Shown: one piece after another, positions 26,932 through 34,493 of the stretch
How the letters are laid out: every line of letters starts with the position of its first letter
How positions within the stretch are numbered: position 1 is the first letter of the stretch
Assembly: GCF_047302465.1 (NCBI RefSeq)
Contig: NZ_CP178621.1
Location: 3,596,001-3,660,000, forward strand
Length of the DNA stretch: 64,000 nt
Reading direction: 5' to 3'
Source of the DNA: JACMRP01 sp047302465
GTDB lineage: Bacteria; Bdellovibrionota; Bdellovibrionia; Bdellovibrionales; Bdellovibrionaceae
Notes under the pieces: generated by a model
The model's input: only the letters and a program-made list of their open reading frames with translations
Told to the model about the DNA's origin: nothing
Databases searched by the model: none
Position numbers and translations under genes: made by a program

Positions 26932-28218
26932 TTAGTGGTGACGGTAGTGGTTGTGATTGCTGTGGCCATGACCGTGTCCGTACCAGTTGTGGTGCTTGTA
27001 AGTCTTGTGTTTACGGCACTTACGGTGACCGTGGTGGTGACCGTTGCAACTTGGCTTAGTCTTCAGGCAATAAGCGATCACAACAGTTGCACCCGCTGGG
27101 ATTTCGCTAGTGATGATAACCTTATTACCGATCAACTTGAATGGAACGCCTTCGCCATTTACAGTCACGATGATCTTCTTCGGATCGATGTTTTCGTGCA
27201 TAAGAACGAATTCGTTTTGGATTTGTGTTTGGTCACCGCTCAACTCGAGGATGAACTCCAAACCTTCAGCGATGTTGTCGTTTGCGATATCAATCGCAAC
27301 ACCCGCATTCAAAGCGATAACATCTGTGTAACCGTAACCGATTTCTTCGCCCGCTGGAGCTGGAGCATCAGCATAGATGATTCCAGAAACCGCTACTGGC
27401 AAGTCGCCTTTTAAAAGTTCAAGACGATTCGTAAGACCCGCTGCCGTCAAACCTTCACAGTCACGGATACGAGCATCGATCTTAATAGGATTTGATTCAG
27501 CCGGCACTCCTGGCGGAACTACCGCACAGATGTCTCTTCTGTCACCGATGAAAACAACCGCCAAAGCGGCGTCTGTTCTGAAGAAGTCTTGGGCCTGAGC
27601 TTCAGCCAACAAAGCTGGTGTAGTAATAGCATGGAAGAGTGAGAACATACCTTCTTCTCCGCCACCAGCATCTGGATCTACAACCAAGTTCGTAAGTTTT
27701 GCAGTCAAGTAAGTTTGAAGATCTACATTTGATAATTCAGAAGCCTTCAATACGATAGGCTCTGCATCTGCTTGGTAAAGACGGCCAGAAAGTGCTGAAG
27801 TGCTTCCGTGTGAAAGCATCACACCGATGTTGAAGTCGGTATCTTCTGGAAGACTATTAACGAAGGTATTGATACCACTCACAACAGTCTGGATCTCATT
27901 AGAGATAACTTCTGAAGTTTGAACTACGAAGAGTACATCCACAGCGCTTGCAGGTTGATTTGGCTGCTCAAATGTTTCACTGAAACACTTCTCGCTGGTC
28001 TGTTTGCACTTATGTGGGTTTTTGTTTTTGCGCGCAGACTTCTTAGTCGTTTCAGAAACAGTCGCCGGATCAATTTCCGGGTTAATTTCTGAAGGTGATG
28101 AGTCTTCTGCGGTTTGGAAGTTAACATCAGATCCTGCGCTACCTTTAGCGCAACCAACGTTGAAACCAAGACCCAATACTACGATTAATCCATAACAAAG
28201 TTGTGATAAGCGGTTCAT
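26932..28218 (-). CDS. VWA-like lipoprotein with degenerate metal site and His-rich tail
   Basis: The protein has 428 residues. ATG 28218 sits 9 nt after a perfect AGGAGG; ATG 28224 is only 3 nt away and less likely. The lipobox is FNVGC. A von Willebrand A-like domain begins VDVLFVVQTSEV, where the metal-ion-dependent adhesion motif DxSxS should be; the acidic and serine ligands are lost. The fold matches the VWA part of the neighbouring protein (FFRTDAALAVVFIGDRRD versus FFRANSDLAIVILSDADE), and both share a C-terminal IGNKV beta unit. The last ~35 residues are strongly His-rich (GHHHGH, YGHGHGHSNHNHYRHH), suggesting metal binding. Surface lipoprotein is inferred. Confidence 0.8.
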   Translation of the reverse strand: MNRLSQLCYGLIVVLGLGFNVGCAKGSAGSDVNFQTAEDSSPSEINPEIDPATVSETTKKSARKNKNPHKCKQTSEKCFSETFEQPNQPASAVDVLFVVQTSEVISNEIQTVVSGINTFVNSLPEDTDFNIGVMLSHGSTSALSGRLYQADAEPIVLKASELSNVDLQTYLTAKLTNLVVDPDAGGGEEGMFSLFHAITTPALLAEAQAQDFFRTDAALAVVFIGDRRDICAVVPPGVPAESNPIKIDARIRDCEGLTAAGLTNRLELLKGDLPVAVSGIIYADAPAPAGEEIGYGYTDVIALNAGVAIDIANDNIAEGLEFILELSGDQTQIQNEFVLMHENIDPKKIIVTVNGEGVPFKLIGNKVIITSEIPAGATVVIAYCLKTKPSCNGHHHGHRKCRKHKTYKHHNWYGHGHGHSNHNHYRHH

Positions 28219-28329
28219 ATACATTCGCCTCCTGCTTTCCCTTTCATCATTGCAACGGGGGTGCCAGAGACGATTGTGGCTTCTTCTCCACATTAAGTTC
28301 AGTTTTTTGTCTAAACAGAAGACACCTGA

Positions 28330-28375
28330 GGAGCCCAAATTGTCCTAACTGTCAAAAGGGACAATTTTGCGCTCC
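28330..28375. other. Imperfect hairpin in the intergenic region between the VWA genes
   Basis: GGAGC plus AAATTGTCC on the left pair with GGACAATTT and GCTCC on the right across a 13-nt loop, with a small internal mismatch. It lies 112 nt upstream of the His-tailed VWA gene. It could be a leader structure or an operator; no uridine tail is present. Confidence 0.4.
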
Positions 28376-28392
28376 CACCTCTAGAAACGACA

Positions 28393-28421
28393 AAGTCCCC
28401 TCTATATTTTAGAGAGGACTT
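28393..28421 (-). terminator. Probable terminator of the Ig/VWA gene
   Basis: An 11-bp stem with one mismatch (AAGTCCCCTCT / AGAGAGGACTT) encloses a short AT loop, 27 nt after the stop at 28448. The following uridine run is weak. Confidence 0.55.
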
Positions 28422-28447
28422 CGGCGTCTCAAATTGAGATAGTATTT

Positions 28448-31400
28448 TTAGTATTGATAGTCGACTTTGATCTCTGTGCCCACTGACGGAGGAGAGTCAA
28501 ATACGACCTTATTACCAATCACCTTATATGTAATAGATTGGTTTGGCGTAAAGGTCACAGTCACTGAACCCGCGATAGGCGTATGAGCGAGTGCTACTGA
28601 GTTTGTCAGAGTTCTCACGCTCTCACCGATGCTTTTCAAAGTAACAGTATAGTCCGGAGCACAGATGCTAGTGCTTAAACCAGACGTCAGGTTCACTGTT
28701 TGGTTCACTAGATCACCGTAGAAGCTGAAGCCGTTGCTGCCTGCTCTCATTGTATCCAAGCAAGTTGCGTCGCCTGGTTGAACAATGATGCTATAAACTT
28801 TCAACTTCTTACCGCTTGGCCAGTTCGTACTGAACGCCTGAACTAACTCATTAGGTCTATTCGCATAAGTAGCGCCGCCTGTTTGTCTTTCGTCAGCGTC
28901 ACTCAAGATTACGATTGCCAAGTCTGAGTTAGCACGGAAGAATCCGTTGTTATCAGTGTTGCGTTTATTCATTGCAGTCGTTGCAGACAACAATGGTTCA
29001 CTCGCACCAGCTGGGCAGTCACCACGATCCAAGCAACCTGCAGTTTCAGGACGTTGAATCGAGTTACTAAATACCGTCTGATAATTTGGTACACTTGGAG
29101 TCAAAATCTTGCTGCTATAACCAGTCAAGTTCAACAATGAACCGCAGATACCAAATGGACCGGTACTGCAATCTGTTGTTGTGATACCGATTTGCCAATC
29201 GATATTCATCAACTCAGAAGCAAAGCCGTTGAACTTAGAAGCCAAAGACGTTTGCTTAGGATCCATAGATGCTGAGTTATCATCGATGAATAAGATATCG
29301 ATCTTACCGAAAGACGCGTCACTGATGAAGGTCTCAGAGTTTCCATTTGAATCGCGCATATACTGAGCTGTTGCTGTACCTACGTTGCCAGCAGCATCTG
29401 TTTGCTGAACTTGAACGTTTTTAGCACCAAGGCCCGCACTGAAAGTGATAGTCGTGCTGAAGTTACCAGACGGGCACGAAGCCGAAGTGCTTGTGATATT
29501 ACCTGTGATAACAACTGCCAGACCCGCTTCACAAGTTCCTGTCAAAGTTGCAGAAACTGGAACGCTAGAACCATTAGCAGGAGAAGTAATTGCCAAAGCT
29601 GGAGCTACTGTATCACGTTGGAAGCTTCTTGTTGCTGTACCGACGTTACCAACAGCATCTGTTTGAGAAGCCGTAACAACTTTAACGCCTTCACCACTAG
29701 AAACAGCCACCGTTGCAGAATAAGCACCTGCATTACAAGGTACACTTGTCGCAGTTGCAACACCAGCGCCACCTACAGTTACTTGCAGACCCGTTTCACA
29801 AGCACCTTGTACCGTGAAGTTCGCTGCCAAGTAGCTATTTGCTGCAGGAGCCGTGATAGTCACTACCGGAGCGATCAAATCACGTACGAAGTTTCTTGAA
29901 CTAGATGCAGAGTTACCAACAGCGTCTGTTTGAGAAGCTGTTACAGTTTTTGTACCACTGCCATTGCTAAATGTAATATCCGCTGTGAAAGTGCCTGAAG
30001 CCGAGCAAGCCACTGTCATTGGCGCTGATAGGCCACCACCCGTTAAGCTAACATTTAAACCAGCTTCGCAAGCACCACCGATGGTCAAACCATTTTGAGC
30101 AGGTGTATCTGCAGCCGGAGAAGTAATAGCGATTGCTGGAGGAGTCGCATCACGATTGAAAGTACCTGTTACTTGGCTGTTGTTACCAGCAGCATCTGTT
30201 TCAGATACAAGAACCGTCTTAGCACCGTCACCGTTGCTAAAGCTTAAGTTTGCTGAATAAGTGCCATTTGCAGCACATGTTACTGAACTTGGAGCAGAAA
30301 CGCCTGCACCAGAGATACTGACAGTCAAACCTGCTTCGCAAGTACCAACCAATGTAATACCGTTTTGAGCAGTTGTTCCGTTAGCTGGAGAAGTGATTGT
30401 CAAAACCGGAGCCGTAGTATCGCGCAAGAAGTTTCTTGAAGCTGTAGCTACGTTATTCGCAGAGTCTGTTTGTGTCGCAGTAACAGCTTTAGTGCCATCA
30501 CCTGCAGAAACAGTCACGTTTGCAGAATAAGCGCCACTTGTACAAGCAGCTGTAACCGCAGAAGCAAGGCCCGCACCATTCAATGTCACTTGCAAACCAG
30601 TTTCACAAGCACCTTGAATAGTGAATGTCGCAGCTACGTAGGTATTTGCAGCTGGAGAAGTGATCGTCACAGCCGGAGCTGTAGAGTCACTGATGAAAGT
30701 CTCTGTGTCAGAACCTGTATTGCCGGCCAAATCCGTTTGTGAAGCTATGACTTGTTTGCTACCACTACCGGCACTAAAGGTAATTGCTGCGCTGAAAGTT
30801 CCATTAGAGCACGTTGTATTTACTGTTGAAGCTACACCTGTGCCCGTAAGTCTAACACCCAAACCTGTTTCGCAAGTACCACCGACAGTCAAACCAGTTT
30901 GACCCGTTGTATTTGCAGCTGGAGAAGTAATAGCAACAACCGGAGCTGTTGTATCTTTCAAGAAGTTACCAGTCACTGTGCTTGCGTTACCCGCAGAGTC
31001 TACCTCACGAGCTGTGATGTTTTTAGCACCATCACCAGCACTCAATGTAAGACCAGCACTAAAAGTACCACCTGCAGCACAAACTATTGAGCTTGAACTT
31101 GCAACATCACCTGTGAAAGTGATCGTAAGACCCGCTTCACAAGTACCAGTCAAAGTCATGCTTGCACCAACATAAGTGCCGTTAGCAGGAGAAGTAATTG
31201 TTAACAATGGGCCCAAGCTGTCACGCAAGAAAGTTCTTGAAGTAGAACCTGTATTGCCAGCAGCATCTGTTTGAGAAGCCGTTACAAGCTTCTGGCCATC
31301 TAAAGAGGATGCAGAAACAGTTGCAGAGAATGCGCCATTTGTACAAGAAGTCGAAGTCGGAGGCAAAACACCTGCGCCAGCGATTTGAACAGTCAAACCT

Positions 31401-32692
31401 GTTTCGCAAGTACCCACTAATTGGAAAGAAGTTCCAATATAGCTATTAGCTGCAGGGCTTGTGATTGCAATTGCTGGAGCAATTGTATCAACCATATAGC
31501 TTTGTTGTCTTTGACCGACGTTACCAGCTGCATCTGTTTGTGTCGCAATCAGAGTTTTTGCACCCTGACCGGCAGAGATAGCTGTCGTCAATGTCCATTG
31601 GCTAGAAGTACATGCAACTGAAGTTGCCGCACTCAACACTGTTCCTGACAATTGAACATTGATACCAGTTTCACAAGCACCAGTGAAAGTACTTGTTGGA
31701 GTCAAATACACATTTGCCAACGGAGAAGTGATAGTCACGTTTGGAGCGACTGTATCTTTAAGAAGATTTCTAGAATCAAAACCGATGTTACCAGCGTTAT
31801 CTACTTGGAAAACTCTCGCTGTCACAGCGCCATCTGGACCTGGCAATGGAATAGAAGTCGTGAATGTACCATTGATACAAGCTGCTGCTGGAGCAGTCGT
31901 AGCACGAAGCTGGCCGATCTCTACAGGAAGTCCCGTTTCACAAACACCTGAAACAGTCAGACTAGATTGATTGGTTACTGCAGGGATTGTAGAAGTAATG
32001 CGAACATTAGGAGCTGACATATCAACATTGACTGTGCTTGAAGCGGCACCTTGGTTACCAGCGCGGTCTACCTGAGTCCCTACGATGTTTTTTGTACCAT
32101 CGCCTGGGTTGGTTTGAACAGTCGCCGTGAAGGTTCCGTTGTTACAATCAGTCGTTACTGGATTCACTAAGCCAGGACCTGAAATAATCACTTGCAGGCC
32201 GCTTTCACAACGTCCTGTCACTTGAGTGCTTGTCGTATTTGAACTTTGAGAAGAGTTTCCATTTGTAATAGTCACATTTGGAGGAACTGTATCTTTCATG
32301 AAGCAAAGACGATCGACAACCAAACCACCATCTGTTGCAGTGTTTTGTTGAACCATCAAATCTTTTTGGCCATCGCCATCAGATAGTTGCATATCTAAAG
32401 AGAACATACCGTTTACGCAGTCTACTTTAGTAATGTTTCCAGAAGCTTCTTTGATTTCAACTTGAACACCGCTTACGCAGCTACCAGTTACTTTAACTGT
32501 ATTGCGAACAACACTTTCAATAGTTGGATAAAGAATGACGGGACCGCTTGCGCCGTTTTTAACGGAGGAGCTTGGAGCTTCACAGGTAACAGGTTCAGCA
32601 TTAAATGCCAAATTTGCATCGCTGCAAGCCGTCGTCATGAGTAAAGCAAGGCAATACAACGCCAAGCTTTGTGGTGTCTTAATTCGTAACAT
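28448..32692 (-). CDS. Lipoprotein adhesin with 12 Ig-like repeats and a VWA domain
   Basis: The protein has 1414 residues. ATG 32692 (MLRIKTPQSLALYCLALLMT, then lipobox TTAC) has GGAG 8 nt upstream and fits better than an in-frame start at 32800. Twelve bacterial Ig-like repeats of ~88 residues follow, each with VTITSPAANxY, a paired-Cys CETG...C signature and SQTDAAGN. A C-terminal VWA domain starts IDILFIDDNSASM, with the intact DNSAS metal motif near residue 1136. The end shares the IGNKV unit with the neighbouring VWA protein. The layout suggests a long stalk presenting a metal-dependent binding head at the cell surface. Confidence 0.88.
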   Translation of the reverse strand: MLRIKTPQSLALYCLALLMTTACSDANLAFNAEPVTCEAPSSSVKNGASGPVILYPTIESVVRNTVKVTGSCVSGVQVEIKEASGNITKVDCVNGMFSLDMQLSDGDGQKDLMVQQNTATDGGLVVDRLCFMKDTVPPNVTITNGNSSQSSNTTSTQVTGRCESGLQVIISGPGLVNPVTTDCNNGTFTATVQTNPGDGTKNIVGTQVDRAGNQGAASSTVNVDMSAPNVRITSTIPAVTNQSSLTVSGVCETGLPVEIGQLRATTAPAAACINGTFTTSIPLPGPDGAVTARVFQVDNAGNIGFDSRNLLKDTVAPNVTITSPLANVYLTPTSTFTGACETGINVQLSGTVLSAATSVACTSSQWTLTTAISAGQGAKTLIATQTDAAGNVGQRQQSYMVDTIAPAIAITSPAANSYIGTSFQLVGTCETGLTVQIAGAGVLPPTSTSCTNGAFSATVSASSLDGQKLVTASQTDAAGNTGSTSRTFLRDSLGPLLTITSPANGTYVGASMTLTGTCEAGLTITFTGDVASSSSIVCAAGGTFSAGLTLSAGDGAKNITAREVDSAGNASTVTGNFLKDTTAPVVAITSPAANTTGQTGLTVGGTCETGLGVRLTGTGVASTVNTTCSNGTFSAAITFSAGSGSKQVIASQTDLAGNTGSDTETFISDSTAPAVTITSPAANTYVAATFTIQGACETGLQVTLNGAGLASAVTAACTSGAYSANVTVSAGDGTKAVTATQTDSANNVATASRNFLRDTTAPVLTITSPANGTTAQNGITLVGTCEAGLTVSISGAGVSAPSSVTCAANGTYSANLSFSNGDGAKTVLVSETDAAGNNSQVTGTFNRDATPPAIAITSPAADTPAQNGLTIGGACEAGLNVSLTGGGLSAPMTVACSASGTFTADITFSNGSGTKTVTASQTDAVGNSASSSRNFVRDLIAPVVTITAPAANSYLAANFTVQGACETGLQVTVGGAGVATATSVPCNAGAYSATVAVSSGEGVKVVTASQTDAVGNVGTATRSFQRDTVAPALAITSPANGSSVPVSATLTGTCEAGLAVVITGNITSTSASCPSGNFSTTITFSAGLGAKNVQVQQTDAAGNVGTATAQYMRDSNGNSETFISDASFGKIDILFIDDNSASMDPKQTSLASKFNGFASELMNIDWQIGITTTDCSTGPFGICGSLLNLTGYSSKILTPSVPNYQTVFSNSIQRPETAGCLDRGDCPAGASEPLLSATTAMNKRNTDNNGFFRANSDLAIVILSDADERQTGGATYANRPNELVQAFSTNWPSGKKLKVYSIIVQPGDATCLDTMRAGSNGFSFYGDLVNQTVNLTSGLSTSICAPDYTVTLKSIGESVRTLTNSVALAHTPIAGSVTVTFTPNQSITYKVIGNKVVFDSPPSVGTEIKVDYQY
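29340..32530 (-). repeat. Twelve Ig-like domain repeats (~265 bp each)
   Basis: Repeats begin at successive (A/P)PxVxITSPAN motifs, each followed by GxCExGLxVxxxG and a second Cys about 20 residues later, then GxKxVxAxQTDAAGN. The first copy is more divergent. The paired cysteines per repeat suggest an intradomain disulphide. Confidence 0.8.
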
Positions 32693-33391
32693 GGTCCCAA
32701 CTCCAAGATTCATTAGGGCGCAAAAAATCCAATGAATATTTCGATTTCCCAGGTTGACCGGTTTAATTGCAAAGTTTGGACTCAACTTGAAAGTCCGCAA
32801 ATGATCGAGATGTAGTGAGAAACACTTGGTATTCCCAATCTGATATTTTGAATTTTCTGTTTACTAATTTGAACTCACTAAAGTTTGGCCGATTTCTTAA
32901 ATTTTAAAATTGCTGTGCAAACCGCTATTTAGCCCGTTGAGCAGCTTTTTTAAGCAGCGCCGCGGCCAAACCTCAAGAAAGCTCCTAAGTTTTCAGCAAT
33001 TTTCATGGGTCTCTCAAGCCAATGTTCAAAAAAGTGTATAAGTTTTTCTTATACATCTCGAAAAATCATTCAATTAGCCTAGCCCCTACGATCTTGATAT
33101 TTGTAGTTTCAAGAGCTGCTTCGAAGAATCGAAGCACCGAGAGAGGAAAGTTCTCCATCTTCGCCCCTAAGGGGGTTTGTCTATAAAATCTTGCGCAGGT
33201 CGCGCGTCCATAAATATCCCACCATAAAATCCTGCCACTGGAGAACTTCCTGCGCGGAAACTTACCAGGACCCTAATACCTATTTCTTCCTGTTTAATAG
33301 CACGAGCCCTTTTCCTAATTTCTAGATAATGTCAGCTCTTCCTACTCTGTTATCAGGACTCCCTTATAATGAAGTCTCAGAGGAGGTGCTT
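32693..33391. other. Long intergenic region with several inverted repeats
   Basis: About 700 bp separate the divergent Ig/VWA and acidic-protein genes and hold no credible coding frame. A perfect palindrome TGTATAAG-TTTTT-CTTATACA lies at 33035-33055. A structured block lies at 33117-33255. A TATAAT at 33365-33370, with no good -35, could serve the acidic-protein gene. Confidence 0.55.
33117..33255 (+). ncRNA. Candidate structured RNA with pseudoknot-like helices
   Basis: Hairpin 1 is TGCTTCGA-AGAA-TCGAAGCA (33117-33136). Helix A is AAGTTCTCCA (33148-33157) with TGGAGAACTT (33239-33248), 10 perfect pairs. Helix B is GCGCAGG (33193-33199) with CCTGCGC (33249-33255). A and B cross, and their 3' arms abut with no gap, as in a coaxially stacked pseudoknot. 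A small CCCC-TAA-GGGG hairpin sits inside A. The strand is uncertain because pairing reads equally on both. It could be a leader element or an independent RNA. I match it to no known class. Confidence 0.35.
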
Positions 33392-33868
33392 ATGTTACTC
33401 ACCCCTACCTTAAAACTTCTTTTTGCCCCTATAGATGATGATTCTCCTCGCATTCCGGGATTTGCGGGGTCTGGCCGCGGCGAGGCCGATGAGAACGCCG
33501 AGGATGAAAAAGAGATTCTGAGCGATCAGGATTTGACCGAGAAGATCGACTTTGCAAGCGATGACGAGAACATGGGAGCCCACTCCAATGCTTTGGATTC
33601 TTTAGAAGAAGAGCCTGAAGACTTTTTGGAAGGCGAAGTGGACGTTAAAGAGCAAATGGACCGTGCAGCTGATGCGATGGAGGCTTCTATCTTTGGCTAT
33701 CAAAACCAAGGAACCGAAGACAGCCCTCGTACCGAACTCGGAGCTGCCTTTAAATACACCCCAGGCGGAATCGAAGAAGTCGAAATGAAAACCGATCAAG
33801 AGATGGCCCGTCACCGTCATCCGGTGAAACGCAAACATCCCGAAGGCGGCCCCAAAGAGAAGCGCTAA
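33392..33868 (+). CDS. Small acidic protein
   Basis: The protein has 158 residues. ATG 33392 follows a perfect AGGAGG by 5 nt, so the in-frame ATG at 33329 is rejected. Residues ~20-95 are dense in Asp/Glu (GEADENAEDEKEILSD, SLEEEPEDFLEGEVDV), and the C-terminus turns basic (RHRHPVKRKHP). There is no signal peptide. The family is unknown. Confidence 0.75.
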   Translation: MLLTPTLKLLFAPIDDDSPRIPGFAGSGRGEADENAEDEKEILSDQDLTEKIDFASDDENMGAHSNALDSLEEEPEDFLEGEVDVKEQMDRAADAMEASIFGYQNQGTEDSPRTELGAAFKYTPGGIEEVEMKTDQEMARHRHPVKRKHPEGGPKEKR

Positions 33869-33878
33869 TCCCCGCTAA

Positions 33879-33905
33879 GCAGCGAAGATTCCTAGTCTTC
33901 GCTGC
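33879..33905 (+). terminator. Hairpin after the acidic-protein gene
   Basis: A perfect 10-bp stem, GCAGCGAAGA / TCTTCGCTGC, with a 7-nt loop begins 10 nt after the stop. No T-tract follows, so termination is likely but not certain. Confidence 0.55.
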
Positions 33906-34092
33906 AAACGATTCTCATCTATACCGTCCCCATTAAAATGCTGGGAACGACGACTCTCTTTACACCTATATCTTAATTACAAAGCGCCCACTTCCTTCAG
34001 CAAAAGCGAGGATTCCTTGCTATTTTACGCCAGTACGAAAAACAAACTAATGACTCCAAATGGAGTCTTTTATTTTCCTCGGAGGAATTCAC

Positions 34093-34425
34093 ATGAAAAA
34101 GATGCTTGTTATGATGGCATTGTTGGTTTCTAGCCAAGCTATGGCAGTAGGTTTGACTCTTTCTCCTGTTTACACAGTAGTTGGATTGGTACGCAGTGTT
34201 CTTATCACTGTTGTTTCTCCATTCGCTTCAACAACTCAAGCGATCAGCGGTCAAAATAAAGAACAACTTCGCGCTGTAAAAGACGATGCAATCGCTTTCA
34301 TCGCTGAAGGTCAAAGATCAGAAATGTTGAACACAGCTATCATCGCTGTAAAAGAAAACGTTGCTGAATTGTCAAATGCGTCTGATATCGAAGTTGCTGC
34401 TGAAATCATCGCAGCTGCTCAGTAA
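34093..34425 (+). CDS. Small secreted protein
   Basis: The protein has 110 residues from ATG 34093, with GGAGGA 6 nt upstream; an earlier in-frame ATG at 34060 lacks a site. A signal peptide ends QAMA. The mature part has a hydrophobic stretch (VYTVVGLVRSVLITVVSPF), then Ser/Thr and an Ala/Glu-rich helix. Codon use is strongly biased (GCT, GTT, GAA), suggesting high expression. It has its own strong terminator. The family is unknown. Confidence 0.8.
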   Translation: MKKMLVMMALLVSSQAMAVGLTLSPVYTVVGLVRSVLITVVSPFASTTQAISGQNKEQLRAVKDDAIAFIAEGQRSEMLNTAIIAVKENVAELSNASDIEVAAEIIAAAQ

Positions 34426-34452
34426 TTAGAACTTAGCTCTCGATTTTTAAAG

Positions 34453-34486
34453 ACGGCCTTCTCACAAAGAAGGCCGTTTTCTTTTT
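34453..34486 (+). terminator. Rho-independent terminator
   Basis: A perfect 10-bp stem, ACGGCCTTCT / AGAAGGCCGT (34453-34477), with a 5-nt loop is followed by TTTTCTTTTT. It terminates the small secreted protein gene. Confidence 0.92.
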
Positions 34487-34493
34487 GGCCGGG

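Noticed and set aside
26935..27414. Plus-strand frame opposite the His-rich VWA tail
   Set aside because: The minus frame has a lipobox, AGGAGG and a terminator; the plus frame is a reverse-complement artefact of His codons.
33035..33055. Palindrome TGTATAAG-TTTTT-CTTATACA as a terminator
   Set aside because: No gene ends near it, and the T run is in the loop, not after the stem.
33141..33160. Resemblance of GAGAGGAAAGTTC to the P4 helix of RNase P RNA
   Set aside because: The matching 3' P4 strand and the rest of the ~350-nt RNA are absent.
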